DNA of 64,000 bases, from NCBI RefSeq assembly GCF_024347475.1, contig NZ_AP025487.1, positions 62,001 to 126,000 of the forward strand. Reading direction: 5' to 3'. This DNA is from Vibrio fortis (GTDB lineage Bacteria; Pseudomonadota; Gammaproteobacteria; Enterobacterales; Vibrionaceae). The notes beneath the pieces were generated by a model. It made no database searches and was not told where the DNA came from. It saw only the letters and a list, made by a program, of their open reading frames with translations. Below, piece after piece: positions 47,128 to 57,264 of the stretch; positions within the stretch are counted from its first letter, which is position 1; every line of letters begins with the position of its first letter. The position numbers and the translations under genes are program-made.

Positions 47128-47142
47128 GCTAAAAGCGTGCCA
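47128..47142 (-). promoter_or_regulatory. Sigma-54-type promoter for glnA
   Basis: On the minus strand TGGCACGCTTTTAGC (47142-47128) matches the -24/-12 pattern TGGCAC-N5-TTGC with one mismatch. It lies about 105 bases upstream of the glnA start and downstream of the NtrC boxes. Confidence 0.7.
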
Positions 47143-47204
47143 AAAAATTTAATCCATTAATTTCAATAATTTAGCTTGTTTGTGTTTTTCTTGGTGCGTT
47201 TCTT

Positions 47205-47261
47205 TGCACCAAAATGATCGCGCGTTGCACTGTTGTGGTGCAATGGTTTGGTTGTGCACCA
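47205..47261 (-). promoter_or_regulatory. NtrC-binding region upstream of glnA
   Basis: TGCACTGTTGTGGTGCA (47226-47242) is a full NtrC palindrome. Two more half-site-like elements, TGCACC at 47205-47210 and 47255-47260, flank it. Together they lie about 65-130 bases upstream of the sigma-54-type element, which suits an enhancer. Confidence 0.75.
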
Positions 47262-47576
47262 ATATGAGTCACAAACGGGTACCATTCAGCAACGATTTGC
47301 ATTGGTTGTCAATCCACTTTTTTATTTTAAGGAGGGATTTCACGGGCTTGGCTGAGATAAATAGAAGGCAGGGCTCTTTTGAATAGTGAGCAGCTGATGG
47401 CCGATTATCTAACGGAAATAAACGCCTGTGGAAAAAGGCTTTGGTTCAGATCACATATTTCTGGGGTTTTTGCTAGAATCTGGTATATTATTGACCGTTT
47501 TTTTAATCAAGCTAGTGGCACTTACCCTGATTTTAGAGGTGATGTGCGGCTACTTTTATGAGTGAATCGAGAATCC
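47262..47576 (+). other. Leader region of typA without a gene
   Basis: About 315 bases between the NtrC sites and typA. A TGGTATATT extended -10 element at 47481-47489 is a plausible typA promoter. A 60-codon open frame here has no ribosome site of note and no family match, and I do not call it. Confidence 0.5.
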
Positions 47577-49406
47577 ATGTCTACTCCACAGATTGATAAG
47601 TTAAGAAATATCGCGATTATCGCGCACGTTGACCACGGTAAAACTACGCTGGTTGATAAACTGCTACAACAATCAGGCACACTAGAATCTCGTGGTGAGA
47701 CTGAAGAGCGCGTAATGGACTCGAATGACATCGAGAAAGAGCGTGGCATTACCATCCTTGCTAAGAACACAGCAATCGACTGGAACGATCACCGCATCAA
47801 CATCGTAGATACTCCGGGACACGCGGACTTCGGTGGTGAAGTAGAGCGTATCATGTCTATGGTTGACTCAGTGCTACTGATCGTTGACGCAGTAGACGGC
47901 CCAATGCCTCAAACTCGTTTCGTAACGCAAAAAGCATTCGCACACGGTCTTAAGCCAATCGTTGTAATCAACAAAATCGACCGCCCAGGTGCGCGTCCTG
48001 ATTGGGTTATGGACCAAGTATTCGACCTATTCGACAACCTAGGTGCTTCTGACGAACAGCTAGACTTCAAAGTAGTTTACGCTTCTGCACTTAACGGTTG
48101 GGCTTCTCTAGAAGAAGGCGAAACTGGCGAAGACATGGAACCACTATTCCAAACTATCGTTGAAGAAGTAGCAGCACCACAAGTTGACCTAGACGGTCCA
48201 CTACAAATGCAAGTTTCTCAACTAGATTACAGCTCTTACGTTGGTGTTATCGGTGTTGCTCGTGTAACTCGTGGTAGCGTTAAACCAAACCAACAAGTAA
48301 CGATCGTAAGCGCAGACGGTAAAACTCGTAACGGCAAAGTTGGCACAGTAATGGGCTACCTAGGCCTTGAGCGTCACGAAGTTGAACAAGCGAACGCGGG
48401 TGACATAATCGCGATCACTGGTCTTGGTGAGCTGAAAATCTCTGACACTATCTGTGCACAGAACCAAGTTGAAGCACTACCAGCACTGTCTGTAGATGAG
48501 CCTACAGTAACAATGACGTTCCAAGTAAACACGTCTCCATTCGCTGGTAAAGAAGGTAAGTTCGTAACTTCACGTAACATCCTTGAGCGTCTAGAGAAAG
48601 AACTAGTACACAACGTTGCACTACGTGTTGAACAAACAGACGATCCAGACAAATTCCGCGTATCAGGCCGTGGTGAACTTCACCTATCTATCCTGATCGA
48701 AAACATGCGTCGTGAAGGCTTCGAACTAGCAGTATCTCGTCCAGAAGTAATCATCAAAGAAGAAGATGGTCAACTAATGGAACCGTTCGAAACTGTAACT
48801 ATCGATGTTATGGAAGAGCACCAAGGCGGTATCATGGAGAACATCGGCCTACGTAAAGGTGAGCTGACTGACATGTCTCCAGACGGCAAAGGTCGTGTAC
48901 GTATGGACTTCGTTATGCCATCTCGTGGCCTAATCGGTTTCCAAACTGAGTTCATGACGCTAACTTCTGGTTCTGGTCTTCTTTACCATACATTCGATCA
49001 CTACGGTCCACACAAAGGTGGCGAAATCGGCCAACGTGTGAACGGTGTACTAATCTCTAACGGTATGGGTAAAGCGCTAACTAACGCACTATTCAACCTA
49101 CAAGAGCGTGGCCGTATGTTCATCGGTCACGGTGTTGAAGTATACGAAGGCATGGTTGTTGGTATCCACAGCCGTGACAACGACCTAACAGTTAACGTAC
49201 TGAAAGGTAAGCAGCTAACGAACGTTCGTGCATCTGGTACTGATGACGCACAGGTTCTTACTCCGCCAATCATCATGACGCTTGAGCAAGCTCTAGAATT
49301 CATCGATGACGACGAGCTAGTAGAAGTAACACCTGAAAGCATCCGTATCCGTAAGAAGTTCCTAACAGAATCGGATCGTAAGCGTGCTTCACGTGCAGCG
49401 AAATAA
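47577..49406 (+). CDS. typA: Ribosome-associated translational GTPase TypA/BipA
   Basis: A 609-residue translation-factor GTPase. G1 reads [10 protein letters not shown] near residue 16, G2/G3 include ERGITI and [13 protein letters not shown], and NKID is the G4. The C-terminal domain has the BipA-specific [17 protein letters not shown] and [18 protein letters not shown] region. It assists ribosome assembly and stress adaptation in E. coli. I chose the ATG at 47577; it gives the family N-terminus, and the upstream in-frame ATG five codons before lacks support. Confidence 0.96.
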   Translation: MSTPQIDKLRNIAIIAHVDHGKTTLVDKLLQQSGTLESRGETEERVMDSNDIEKERGITILAKNTAIDWNDHRINIVDTPGHADFGGEVERIMSMVDSVLLIVDAVDGPMPQTRFVTQKAFAHGLKPIVVINKIDRPGARPDWVMDQVFDLFDNLGASDEQLDFKVVYASALNGWASLEEGETGEDMEPLFQTIVEEVAAPQVDLDGPLQMQVSQLDYSSYVGVIGVARVTRGSVKPNQQVTIVSADGKTRNGKVGTVMGYLGLERHEVEQANAGDIIAITGLGELKISDTICAQNQVEALPALSVDEPTVTMTFQVNTSPFAGKEGKFVTSRNILERLEKELVHNVALRVEQTDDPDKFRVSGRGELHLSILIENMRREGFELAVSRPEVIIKEEDGQLMEPFETVTIDVMEEHQGGIMENIGLRKGELTDMSPDGKGRVRMDFVMPSRGLIGFQTEFMTLTSGSGLLYHTFDHYGPHKGGEIGQRVNGVLISNGMGKALTNALFNLQERGRMFIGHGVEVYEGMVVGIHSRDNDLTVNVLKGKQLTNVRASGTDDAQVLTPPIIMTLEQALEFIDDDELVEVTPESIRIRKKFLTESDRKRASRAAK

Positions 49407-49428
49407 TCAGATTTAACTGATTGAGATT

Positions 49429-49466
49429 AAAAAGCCCCGAGTAGCGATGCTGCTCGGGGCTTTTGT
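49429..49466 (+). terminator. Terminator of typA
   Basis: Stem AAAAGCCCCGAG/CTCGGGGCTTTT with a loop of about 11 bases and a T-run. Confidence 0.88.
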
Positions 49467-49481
49467 TTTTTTGGTTAGCTT

Positions 49482-49583
49482 AGATACGAGTATGCGGGAT
49501 GCGGGATGCGAGATACGAAGAGCGCGTACCATTTCAATTCATTGGATCGTCATTCCAGAATCGAGGAACGAGATATCTGGAAT
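49482..49583 (+). repeat. Short tandem repeat plus inverted-repeat element
   Basis: About five units of a seven-base repeat (consensus GGATGCG) span 49482-49518. An inverted repeat with arms ATTCCAGA (49552-49559) and TCTGGAAT (49576-49583) follows. The combined element resembles the REP-like palindromes common between genes in Vibrio; the exact family is unassigned. Confidence 0.6.
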
Positions 49584-50114
49584 CTAGTTTTTGACTTCTA
49601 AGTGACTTTCAACGAACTGAACTCGCTCTTCAACCGTCATAAACGGCACGTCAATCACTTTATATCCGAGCTGCTGATAGAGGGCGACTAAGCTGTCGTG
49701 AATCTCTAACGCACCCTCAAACGGATAAGGGCGCACCTCATCTTGTACGTAGATACTTGCTTCTGGGCGACACAAGAACACTTGAGGGTGGTAACCCTGA
49801 CTCGCCTTTAGGTACTTTTCATCAATCTCTAATTCTGCCTGAGATAGATAACCACAGATGTCAGGGATAGCGCGATCGAGAAAAGCGATTGAGTGTTGGT
49901 TGGCTAGCGTCTTCTGCTCACTCATCACCTCTAAACAGAGTGCAGCAAAGCCGGGCAGGTTGATCCAAGGCAGTATGCCACCTTCAATCTGGCTCTGTTG
50001 TTCAATTAACTGACGAGAAGCCTCGGCAAAGGTGGCGTAGTGGCGATCTGCAAGTGCGTTAACCAAGGTTGTTTTGCCCGCACCAGGGCCGCCACTAATG
50101 ATGATAGGTTGCAT
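49584..50114 (-). CDS. AAA_28-type ATP/GTP-binding protein
   Basis: A 176-residue P-loop protein: Walker A GGPGAGKTTL at residues 8-17. LDRAIPDICGYL near residue 78 gives a Walker-B-like acidic site and YVQDEVRPYPFEGAL lies in the middle. These match the AAA_28 family of small kinase-like ATPases; the substrate is unknown. It is 14 bases downstream of the DUF2959 lipoprotein gene, so probably one operon. Confidence 0.85.
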   Translation of the reverse strand: MQPIIISGGPGAGKTTLVNALADRHYATFAEASRQLIEQQSQIEGGILPWINLPGFAALCLEVMSEQKTLANQHSIAFLDRAIPDICGYLSQAELEIDEKYLKASQGYHPQVFLCRPEASIYVQDEVRPYPFEGALEIHDSLVALYQQLGYKVIDVPFMTVEERVQFVESHLEVKN

Positions 50115-50128
50115 TGATTTACTCTGAT

Positions 50129-50770
50129 TTATTTCTGGTTTAGCTGCGCAAGAAACTTATCTGACTCTTCAATGGCTGCATTCATCTGTTTGATTGCAAA
50201 GGCAATGTCTTTTTCTAAGCTCATGAACTCACCCTGCAATGAACCGACTGCACTCGCATTTAGGTTATGCTTAAGATAAAGCGTGTTGTCGCGAAGAGTG
50301 TTGAGCACTGGGTCCATTTTCTTTTCGGCACGCTTCATTGCTGAGAGCATAGTTTGATAAGAGGATTTGGTTTCTCGTAGCTTTTGCTCACTAGAGCGGC
50401 GTAGCGAAGCGCTGGTGTAGAGGTTGAGCTCTTCTTGCCACTCGGCGAATAGTGCATCAGAGACATCTTCGATTGCAGAGATACGATCACTGACGTTTTG
50501 TGCGGCTTTCTCGCTGTCTTGGTATTTGTCGTTGATCTTGTTGTACATGCTCTCAAGGTCGCCGCCATTGAAATTCGTCAGGCTACTGAGGGCTTCTAGG
50601 GCGCTAGTAAACTCTTCTTGAGCGTCTTGTTGTGACTCTTTGGCGTCTTCTACACGGTCGACCATAATATCGCGCTTGTGGTAACCCACTTGCTCCATGG
50701 CAGAGTAATAAGCCGACTGACATCCAGTTAGGGTAAAAATAGATAGCACTAAGGCGAGTAAATAAGGCAT
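50129..50770 (-). CDS. DUF2959 family lipoprotein
   Basis: A 213-residue putative outer-membrane or periplasmic lipoprotein. The signal peptide ends in the lipobox LTGC. Long helical stretches are rich in Glu, Gln and Ser (about 40-210), with coiled-coil character. The family is DUF2959, of unknown function. It is divergent from the yihY gene. Confidence 0.83.
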   Translation of the reverse strand: MPYLLALVLSIFTLTGCQSAYYSAMEQVGYHKRDIMVDRVEDAKESQQDAQEEFTSALEALSSLTNFNGGDLESMYNKINDKYQDSEKAAQNVSDRISAIEDVSDALFAEWQEELNLYTSASLRRSSEQKLRETKSSYQTMLSAMKRAEKKMDPVLNTLRDNTLYLKHNLNASAVGSLQGEFMSLEKDIAFAIKQMNAAIEESDKFLAQLNQK

Positions 50771-50837
50771 CCTTGGTTCCTATATACAATTAATCAACAT
50801 TATTAGGACTATGAACGAGTTACATGGGAGTTACAAG

Positions 50838-51752
50838 TTGAAGATCCAAAAGACAACCGAACTCGGCCTCGCGTTCTCACAATACCTGATGGCGCGGATG
50901 AAACACGATCGGGTAAATGTGAATGCGGGCTACTTGGCATACATCACCTTACTGTCGATAGTGCCTATGCTCGCCGTACTGCTTTCGATACTCTCTTCCT
51001 TCTCGGTTTTTGCTGATGTTGGGGTTGTGATTCAGAAGTTCATCATCAATAACTTTGTTCCGGCCTCTGGGGATGCGGTGCACAATGCATTGCAGGAGTT
51101 CGTCGCTAATACCGGCAAGATGACGGCAGTTGGTAGTGGTTTCTTGTTTATTGCAGCAATGATGCTGATCTCTAATATTGACAAGAATCTTAACTATATT
51201 TGGCGGGTGACCGCTAAGCGTCGTCCTGTCCATTCGTTCTCTATGTATTGGATGGTCTTAACACTTGGGCCAATCTTAGTTGGGGCGAGTATCGCATCAA
51301 CGTCTTATGTCACTTCGTTGAACTTGCTGCAGCATGAGGCTGTGTCTGGGCTTTATAACTTTGTGATTCGCAAGCTGCCACTCATTCTCTCTTTTTTCTC
51401 ATTCTTTGGTCTGTACTTGCTGGTCCCTAACAAGAAGATTAACTTCTCGCATGCAGCGGCAGGTTCGTTGGTCGCGGCTCTTCTTTTTGAGCTAAGCAAG
51501 AAAGGCTTTGCCGCTTACATTACCCAATTTCCGTCTTATCAGTTGATTTATGGGGCATTGGCAGCGATTCCGATCTTATTCGTGTGGGTTTACTTGTGTT
51601 GGTTGATTGTATTGGTAGGAGCTGAGGTGACCGCTGCACTTGGCGAGAGTGAAAAGTGGAGTGAGACGAAAGAAATGGTACACTCTACCGATAATCAAAA
51701 AGTTCCAGAACAAGGAAATCACAGTGATAGCACTGATTCAAAGAGTAAGTGA
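50838..51752 (+). CDS. yihY: YihY/BrkB family inner-membrane protein
   Basis: A membrane protein with about six helices, of the YihY family (often mislabelled RNase BN). Visible features are [34 protein letters not shown] and [17 protein letters not shown] chose TTG at 50838, with GGGAG seven bases upstream; an in-frame ATG nine codons before has a weaker site. The C-terminal tail is hydrophilic, and its 3' end overlaps the dtd start by 29 bases. Confidence 0.88.
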   Translation: MKIQKTTELGLAFSQYLMARMKHDRVNVNAGYLAYITLLSIVPMLAVLLSILSSFSVFADVGVVIQKFIINNFVPASGDAVHNALQEFVANTGKMTAVGSGFLFIAAMMLISNIDKNLNYIWRVTAKRRPVHSFSMYWMVLTLGPILVGASIASTSYVTSLNLLQHEAVSGLYNFVIRKLPLILSFFSFFGLYLLVPNKKINFSHAAAGSLVAALLFELSKKGFAAYITQFPSYQLIYGALAAIPILFVWVYLCWLIVLVGAEVTAALGESEKWSETKEMVHSTDNQKVPEQGNHSDSTDSKSK

Positions 51753-52158
51753 AGCTGCCGTTCGCGTAGATGGTGAAGTAGTTGGGGAAATCGATAAAGG
51801 CTTATTGGTGTTGCTAGGGGTTGAGAGAGACGACGACGAAGCAAAAGCGAAACGCTTAATGGAGCGCGTTACGACCTACCGAGTTTTTGAAGATGAAGAC
51901 GGAAAAATGAACCTCAATGTTAAGCAGGTTGAGGGTAAGGTTCTCGTTGTCTCGCAATTTACGCTGCCAGCTGACACCAAGAAAGGGACACGTGCGGGCT
52001 TTTCTCGCGGCGCACATCCAGCCGATGCTGAACGCCTTTATGACTATTTCTCGGATCTATGTGAGACCGTATTACCAACGGAGCGTGGTCGATTTGCAGC
52101 AGATATGAAGGTTTCCCTGATCAATGATGGCCCTGTGACATTCTGGCTACAAGCTTAA
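51724..52158 (+). CDS. dtd: D-aminoacyl-tRNA deacylase
   Basis: A 144-residue dimeric enzyme that removes D-amino acids from mischarged tRNA. The family start [17 protein letters not shown] is followed by [19 protein letters not shown] and the catalytic NDGPVTFWL (the GP motif). The GTG at 51724 has AAGGAA upstream and overlaps the yihY gene, which suggests coupling. In enterobacteria yihY and dtd are also neighbours, and yiiD follows dtd, as here. Confidence 0.95.
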   Translation: MIALIQRVSEAAVRVDGEVVGEIDKGLLVLLGVERDDDEAKAKRLMERVTTYRVFEDEDGKMNLNVKQVEGKVLVVSQFTLPADTKKGTRAGFSRGAHPADAERLYDYFSDLCETVLPTERGRFAADMKVSLINDGPVTFWLQA

Positions 52159-52168
52159 AGGAATAAGC

Positions 52169-53104
52169 ATGTTTAAACTCATTACTCCAACCACGGAGAA
52201 TCAACTCAACAAGTATTATCACTTTCGTTGGCAGATGTTGCGAGAGCCTTGGCGCATGCCTGTGGGCTCCGAGCGTGATGAGTACGATGGCATGAGTCAT
52301 CATCGAATGATAGTTGATGGCCGTGGTCGACCAATGGCGATAGGACGCCTCTACATTACGCCAGATCTCGAAGGTCAAATCCGCTACATGGCGGTAAAAA
52401 ACTCACGCCGCAGCAAGGGGATGGGTTCTCTTATCTTGGTTGCACTAGAGTCTCTAGCCCGCCAAGAAGGTGCGAAACGCTTAGTGTGTAACGCGCGTGA
52501 GGATGCCATCTCATTCTACGAGAAGAACAGTTTTGAGCGTCGTGGCGAGATTAACGACCAACGTGGTCCGGTGCGTCACCAGCAAATGGTTAAGCAGCTT
52601 GATCCAATGGCGGACGTACTGCGTAAGCCGGAATGGTGTAATGAACTTCAGCAGCGTTGGGAGCATCAGATCCCTATCAGCGACAAGATGGGCATTAAGA
52701 TCAACCAATACACTGGCTATCAATTCGAGTGTAGCGCTCAGCTTAATCCGAACCTTAACCCCCACAACACGATGTTTGCGGGTTCTGCGTTCACCTTGGC
52801 GACCTTAACCGGTTGGGGGATGACTTGGCTGCTGATGAAAGAGCGCGGCCTGACAGGTGATATCGTATTGGCAGACAGCAACATTCGTTATCGCCATCCG
52901 GTAGAGCAAAACCCAGTTGCGTCGACTTCGCTAGATGGTATCAGTGGGGATTTAGACCGACTGGCTTCTGGGCGCAAGGCGCGAATCATCATCCACGTGA
53001 CAATTCAGAGTGGTGATGTGGCAGCGGTTGAGTTCACTGGGACTTACATGCTGATCCCAGATTACAAAAAGGTTCTTAACTCTACTCAGAATGTTTCAGA
53101 GTAA
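52169..53104 (+). CDS. yiiD: Bifunctional GNAT/thioesterase-like protein YiiD
   Basis: A 311-residue protein with two domains. The first (about residues 1-145) is a GNAT acetyltransferase with the VKNSRRSKGMGSLILVALESLA acetyl-CoA turn. The second (about 165-311) is a hotdog-fold YiiD_C thioesterase-like domain with NPHNTMFAGSAFTLATLTGWG. The fusion is the same as E. coli YiiD, reported to link to fatty-acid initiation. It begins 10 bases after dtd. Confidence 0.9.
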   Translation: MFKLITPTTENQLNKYYHFRWQMLREPWRMPVGSERDEYDGMSHHRMIVDGRGRPMAIGRLYITPDLEGQIRYMAVKNSRRSKGMGSLILVALESLARQEGAKRLVCNAREDAISFYEKNSFERRGEINDQRGPVRHQQMVKQLDPMADVLRKPEWCNELQQRWEHQIPISDKMGIKINQYTGYQFECSAQLNPNLNPHNTMFAGSAFTLATLTGWGMTWLLMKERGLTGDIVLADSNIRYRHPVEQNPVASTSLDGISGDLDRLASGRKARIIIHVTIQSGDVAAVEFTGTYMLIPDYKKVLNSTQNVSE

Positions 53105-53123
53105 TCGAACCAATTAAACAGAC

Positions 53124-53152
53124 TTACGCCACTCCTTGCGAGTGGCGTTTTT
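53124..53152 (+). terminator. Terminator between yiiD and the AsmA-like gene
   Basis: Stem ACGCCACTC/GAGTGGCGT with a five-base loop and a T-run. Its T-run runs into the stop codon of the convergent AsmA-like gene. Confidence 0.85.
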
Positions 53153-55142
53153 ATTGGCAGCTCTCTTTCTTAATCAGTTGTGCTTGTGTCACTAATCCCG
53201 AGACTTGGTAGCACTCACTCGTTAGAGAAAGCGTCAAACTGTGCGCTTGTGGCGTCACGAGATCGAGCTCTCCACTGACCTCGCCTGTGAGTGTCACGGG
53301 TTGCGGCTGGTCGCCTTGTTGTGTTGCACCAATAATGTGCAATGGTGATAGGGACAACTGACCACGGTTGAGATCGGCTTTAATGTCGGACACCTCAAAG
53401 TTCACGATGTGGGTTAGCGGTGATTTACTGCTTGGATCTTCATTGCTTGGTTCTTTGCTCACCTGGGTGTCGTTAGCGGCAAAATTGATGATTCCGTTGC
53501 GAATGCTGCCCTCGATCTTTGCGGTAGCCGAGTGTCTGAGCATAAGATCATCTCCGGCCAAGCCCGAGGCTTGCAACTCAAACTCACCGATCCCCGAGGT
53601 TTCAAATGGCAGTGCTAAGTATGGAATGAATGGCGACAGTGGTACGCCATCAGCACTGATGGTTGCTTGCCAAGGTTGGCTAACTTGATTGAAGTCGACC
53701 GTGGCTTGAGCCTCAATATAGCCCTGCTTAAGTGGTGCAAACAGTCGCTTGAGTTGCCACTGACCTTGGTGGCTCGTCATTTCAACCACAGGTTGGGCTG
53801 ACAAGATACTTTGGTAGCTGGCATCATTGGCACTGGCGTTCAGCTCCCCTTCCCACAATCCCCATTTCCCTTGCTCTATCAAGGTAAGCCTGTGACCTTC
53901 AACGTGTAACCCTGAGACTTGCCAATATGGCTGCTGAGCCAACTGAATGCGCTGGCTTCTCTCGACATTAAGTCTAGCTATTGATAGTGAGTCGATGGCT
54001 TTCAGCCAAGGTTGTAATTCGTTGAGCGGTGCTTTTTCCTCGGTGGACTCAGTGACCCATTTGACTCCACGAATGTCCAGCTCTTGAAGGTTGATGGCGC
54101 GAGGGGTCACCTGACCATTAAGCTGGATACTGCCTTGCTGCCATTGACTATAAAAGTCGTTAATTTCGACCTGATCTTCTTGTAGCGTCAGCTTGAGGTT
54201 AGGCTCAGTCCATTGCTCATCATTAAGAGACAGGCTCTCCGCCTGCAGTGAAAAGTATCCCTGCTCTTGATGCCATATCTTGAACGGCAATTGGATGTTT
54301 TCAAACGATGCACTGAAAGCGGCGAGGTGACCTTTTTGCCAAGCGATGTCACTTTTCAATATATCTAGGCTATTGATATGGCTGATGTTGAAGTTTGGAA
54401 TGCGCCAGTCAGACCCCTGCAACTGCTGAACTTGCTTTCGATTGAGGTGTAAGCCATCAATGGTGACATTGATCAGCGACCAACCGCTTGGATACTGTTC
54501 AGCCTGCCCCGACACTTTAGCGCCGCGCCAGTCAAACGATGCGCCATAAAGGGTGCTATCTTGTGGTTTCAAATCGAGGTCGATAAGGAAATTATCTAAG
54601 GCTTCGTTTTGCCAAAAGATTTGTCCCGCCTTGAGCTGAATTTTCCCGTTTGGTAACAACTGCTGTGAGCTCGTCCAATCAGGGTTAGCGATTTGGATAT
54701 CAACATCTCGGGCATTGAACTCTGACGTTGAAAAATCTAGGTTGTTGATTGCTAATTGATGCAGCTTAATCTGTGGGTGAGTTAGTTGAGCTTTAAGCAT
54801 AGTTAACTCTTCGGTTTGCCACTGAACACCACTGATTAACAATGAATCTAGTTCTAGCTGTGCTGTGAAAAAACTATTGGGGCTGAGCCAAAGCTGAACT
54901 TTGTCGATGTATAGCGGCTCGTATTCCTGACTGTTTGAGCCAGCCGTGATGCCTTGTAGGGTCAGCTGGTAAGGAGCTTGATACTCAACGTCTTCTACTG
55001 TGATTGGGTGCTCTGTAGAGTGCTTGAGTAGGAAGTTGGCAATGTCGGTACGATATTGGGTCTGCAAGCCAAGTAGCAGCGCCGCAATGGCTGCGACGAG
55101 GACAGATAACACAATCCCAACTACCATGATGACTCTTTTCAT
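53151..55142 (-). CDS. AsmA family protein
   Basis: A 663-residue inner-membrane-anchored protein. An N-terminal helix (about residues 3-25, VIMVVGIVLSVLVAAIAALLLG) is followed by a long, mostly beta periplasmic region and the C-terminal AsmA repeat with NIDVRIANPDW-like and GIGEFELQASGLAGDD segments. AsmA-like proteins are linked to outer-membrane lipid transport and assembly. I chose ATG at 55142; a terminator (55208-55234) lies inside the longer frame, so an earlier start cannot be used. An alternative ATG is at 55160. Confidence 0.88.
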   Translation of the reverse strand: MKRVIMVVGIVLSVLVAAIAALLLGLQTQYRTDIANFLLKHSTEHPITVEDVEYQAPYQLTLQGITAGSNSQEYEPLYIDKVQLWLSPNSFFTAQLELDSLLISGVQWQTEELTMLKAQLTHPQIKLHQLAINNLDFSTSEFNARDVDIQIANPDWTSSQQLLPNGKIQLKAGQIFWQNEALDNFLIDLDLKPQDSTLYGASFDWRGAKVSGQAEQYPSGWSLINVTIDGLHLNRKQVQQLQGSDWRIPNFNISHINSLDILKSDIAWQKGHLAAFSASFENIQLPFKIWHQEQGYFSLQAESLSLNDEQWTEPNLKLTLQEDQVEINDFYSQWQQGSIQLNGQVTPRAINLQELDIRGVKWVTESTEEKAPLNELQPWLKAIDSLSIARLNVERSQRIQLAQQPYWQVSGLHVEGHRLTLIEQGKWGLWEGELNASANDASYQSILSAQPVVEMTSHQGQWQLKRLFAPLKQGYIEAQATVDFNQVSQPWQATISADGVPLSPFIPYLALPFETSGIGEFELQASGLAGDDLMLRHSATAKIEGSIRNGIINFAANDTQVSKEPSNEDPSSKSPLTHIVNFEVSDIKADLNRGQLSLSPLHIIGATQQGDQPQPVTLTGEVSGELDLVTPQAHSLTLSLTSECYQVSGLVTQAQLIKKESCQ

Positions 55143-55207
55143 TCCTAGCGCACCTTCCATTTCTTCGTTGCTCAAAATAGAGTGGAACAAAATACGCGCT
55201 GCGGCAA

Positions 55208-55234
55208 CAAAAAAGCCCCTCAAAAGAGGGGCTT
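55208..55234 (-). terminator. Terminator of pckA
   Basis: Stem AGCCCCTC/GAGGGGCT with a four-base loop. On the minus strand a T-run follows. Confidence 0.88.
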
Positions 55235-55301
55235 GCTACAAAAATACCGTTTTTAAGAGGGCATTAGCAATAAGGCTTTGCCCTCAGAGCAGATTGAACA
55301 A

Positions 55302-56927
55302 TTAATCCAGTTGTGGGCCTGCAGAAACAAGCGCCTTACCTTCATCGTTGTCGGTGTACTTATCAAAGTTGTTGATGAAGCGTTCCGCAAGGTCTTTCGC
55401 TTTGCTTTCCCACTGTAGTGGATCCGTGTAAGTATCACGTGGATCAAGGATTGTTGGGTCAACATCGTGCAGTGCTAGTGGCACCTCTAGGTTAAACATA
55501 GGGATAACCTTAGTTTCTGCATCGTCGATTGAGCCATCTAGGATTGCATCAATGATACCGCGAGTATCTTGGATAGAGATACGCTTACCGCTGCCGTTCC
55601 AACCAGTGTTCACTAGGTATGCTTCTGCACCCGCTGCTTCCATACGCTTCACAAGTACTTCTGCGTATTGAGTTGGGTGCAGCGTTAGGAACGCCGCGCC
55701 AAACGCTGCAGAGAACGTTGGAGTTGGCTCTGTGATACCACGCTCAGTACCTGCTAGTTTCGCTGTGAAGCCAGATAGGAAGTGGTACTTCGTTTGCTCT
55801 GGAGTTAGCTTAGAAACGGGTGGTAGAACGCCAAATGCATCCGCAGTTAGGAAGATAACTTTCTTCGCATGGCCTGCTTTTGAAACTGGCTTAACGATGT
55901 TATCGATATGATGGATTGGGTAAGAAACACGTGTGTTTTCTGTTTTTGAACCATCGTCAAAGTCGATAGAACCATCGCCGCGTACCGTTACGTTCTCTAG
56001 TAGAGCGTCGCGACGGATTGCATTGTAGATCTCTGGTTCAGCTTCTTTCGATAGGCGAATCGTCTTCGCGTAACAGCCACCTTCAAAGTTGAAGATGCCG
56101 TCGTCGTCCCAACCGTGCTCATCATCACCGATAAGTTGACGTTTAGGGTCTGTAGATAGGGTTGTTTTACCTGTACCTGATAGGCCAAAGAACACCGCTA
56201 CGTCGCCTTTCTCACCCACGTTCGCGCTACAGTGCATAGATGCAATGCCTTGTAGTGGAAGTAGGTAGTTCATCATTGCGAACATGCCTTTCTTCATTTC
56301 ACCGCCGTACCAAGTACCACCGATGATTTGTACACGCTCAGTTAGGTTGAACGCGACAAAGTTTTCAGAGTTCAGGCCGTGCTCTTGCCATTTCGGGTTG
56401 GTTGTTTTCGCGCCGTTCATTACAACGAAGTCTGGTTCGAACGTTGCCAGCTCTTCTTCAGTTGGGCGGATAAACATGTTCTTAACGAAGTGTGCTTGCC
56501 AAGCCACCTCTGTGATAATACGTACGCTTAGGCGTGTATCAGGGTTAGCACCACAGTAACCGTCAATTACAAACAGGCGTTTGCCAGATAGCTGTGTAGT
56601 CACGAGTTCTTTAAGGTCGTTCCACACTTCAGTTGTAATCGGTTTGTTATCATTCTTACCTTGATCCGACCACCACATAGTGTCGCGAGTCGTATCGTCT
56701 TTAACAATGTACTTATCTTTTGGTGAGCGGCCAGTAAAGATACCAGTGTCAACAGCAACAGAACCCAGCTCGGTTACTACGCCTTTTTCGTAGCCTTCTA
56801 AGCCTGGAAGAGTTTCTTCCACGAACAGCTGCTCGTAACTTGGGTTACGCAGTACTTCAGTTACGCCAGTAAGTCCGTGTTTAGTAAGATCAATTTGTGC
56901 AGCCTTTGTATGTTCCATAACGGTCAT
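55302..56927 (-). CDS. pckA: Phosphoenolpyruvate carboxykinase (ATP)
   Basis: Makes phosphoenolpyruvate from oxaloacetate with ATP, the entry step of gluconeogenesis. The 541-residue protein has [11 protein letters not shown] (kinase-2 P-loop) near residue 248, [22 protein letters not shown], and [15 protein letters not shown]. The [25 protein letters not shown] segment is at the N-terminus. ATG at 56927 has AAGGAG upstream. It is a single-gene unit with its own terminator. Confidence 0.96.
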   Translation of the reverse strand: MTVMEHTKAAQIDLTKHGLTGVTEVLRNPSYEQLFVEETLPGLEGYEKGVVTELGSVAVDTGIFTGRSPKDKYIVKDDTTRDTMWWSDQGKNDNKPITTEVWNDLKELVTTQLSGKRLFVIDGYCGANPDTRLSVRIITEVAWQAHFVKNMFIRPTEEELATFEPDFVVMNGAKTTNPKWQEHGLNSENFVAFNLTERVQIIGGTWYGGEMKKGMFAMMNYLLPLQGIASMHCSANVGEKGDVAVFFGLSGTGKTTLSTDPKRQLIGDDEHGWDDDGIFNFEGGCYAKTIRLSKEAEPEIYNAIRRDALLENVTVRGDGSIDFDDGSKTENTRVSYPIHHIDNIVKPVSKAGHAKKVIFLTADAFGVLPPVSKLTPEQTKYHFLSGFTAKLAGTERGITEPTPTFSAAFGAAFLTLHPTQYAEVLVKRMEAAGAEAYLVNTGWNGSGKRISIQDTRGIIDAILDGSIDDAETKVIPMFNLEVPLALHDVDPTILDPRDTYTDPLQWESKAKDLAERFINNFDKYTDNDEGKALVSAGPQLD

Positions 56928-57200
56928 AGGTGCTCCTTGTAGGATATTTTGTAGGGATTTTGTATTAATTTTTTGTTGTTATCTGCTCACCATGCTAGCA
57001 ACGAGACATGGGGGAAACAGGGATATAGCTCAAAAATTATCCATATTTTCCATGGGGTTTTAAGTGTCTCGTCACATATTGGCCCAACTAGTCTATCCTG
57101 TACGCAAACCTTTGCGCTAGGGGCTTGAACATTATTAATTGATTAAAATTAAGCGGTGATTTTATTACGAAATGTTACGGGTTTTGCGCTATTTTGATCA
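56928..57200. other. pckA upstream region, no gene seen
   Basis: About 270 bases of AT-rich sequence between pckA and the hslO terminator. It must hold the pckA promoter, but I could not fix its elements or a convincing CRP site. No open frame of note. Confidence 0.5.
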
Positions 57201-57232
57201 CAAAAAAGGCCAGCTTTGCGCTGACCTTTTTG
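57201..57232 (-). terminator. Terminator of hslO
   Basis: On the minus strand AAAAGGTCAGC/GCTGGCC pairs (one G-U) with a five-base loop and a T-run follows. Confidence 0.8.
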
Positions 57233-57264
57233 GGGTAAATTACGTGTTTTTAGATCGGCGTAAA

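Noticed and set aside
47379..47561. 60-codon open frame upstream of typA
   Set aside because: No good ribosome site, no motif, and it covers the likely typA promoter.
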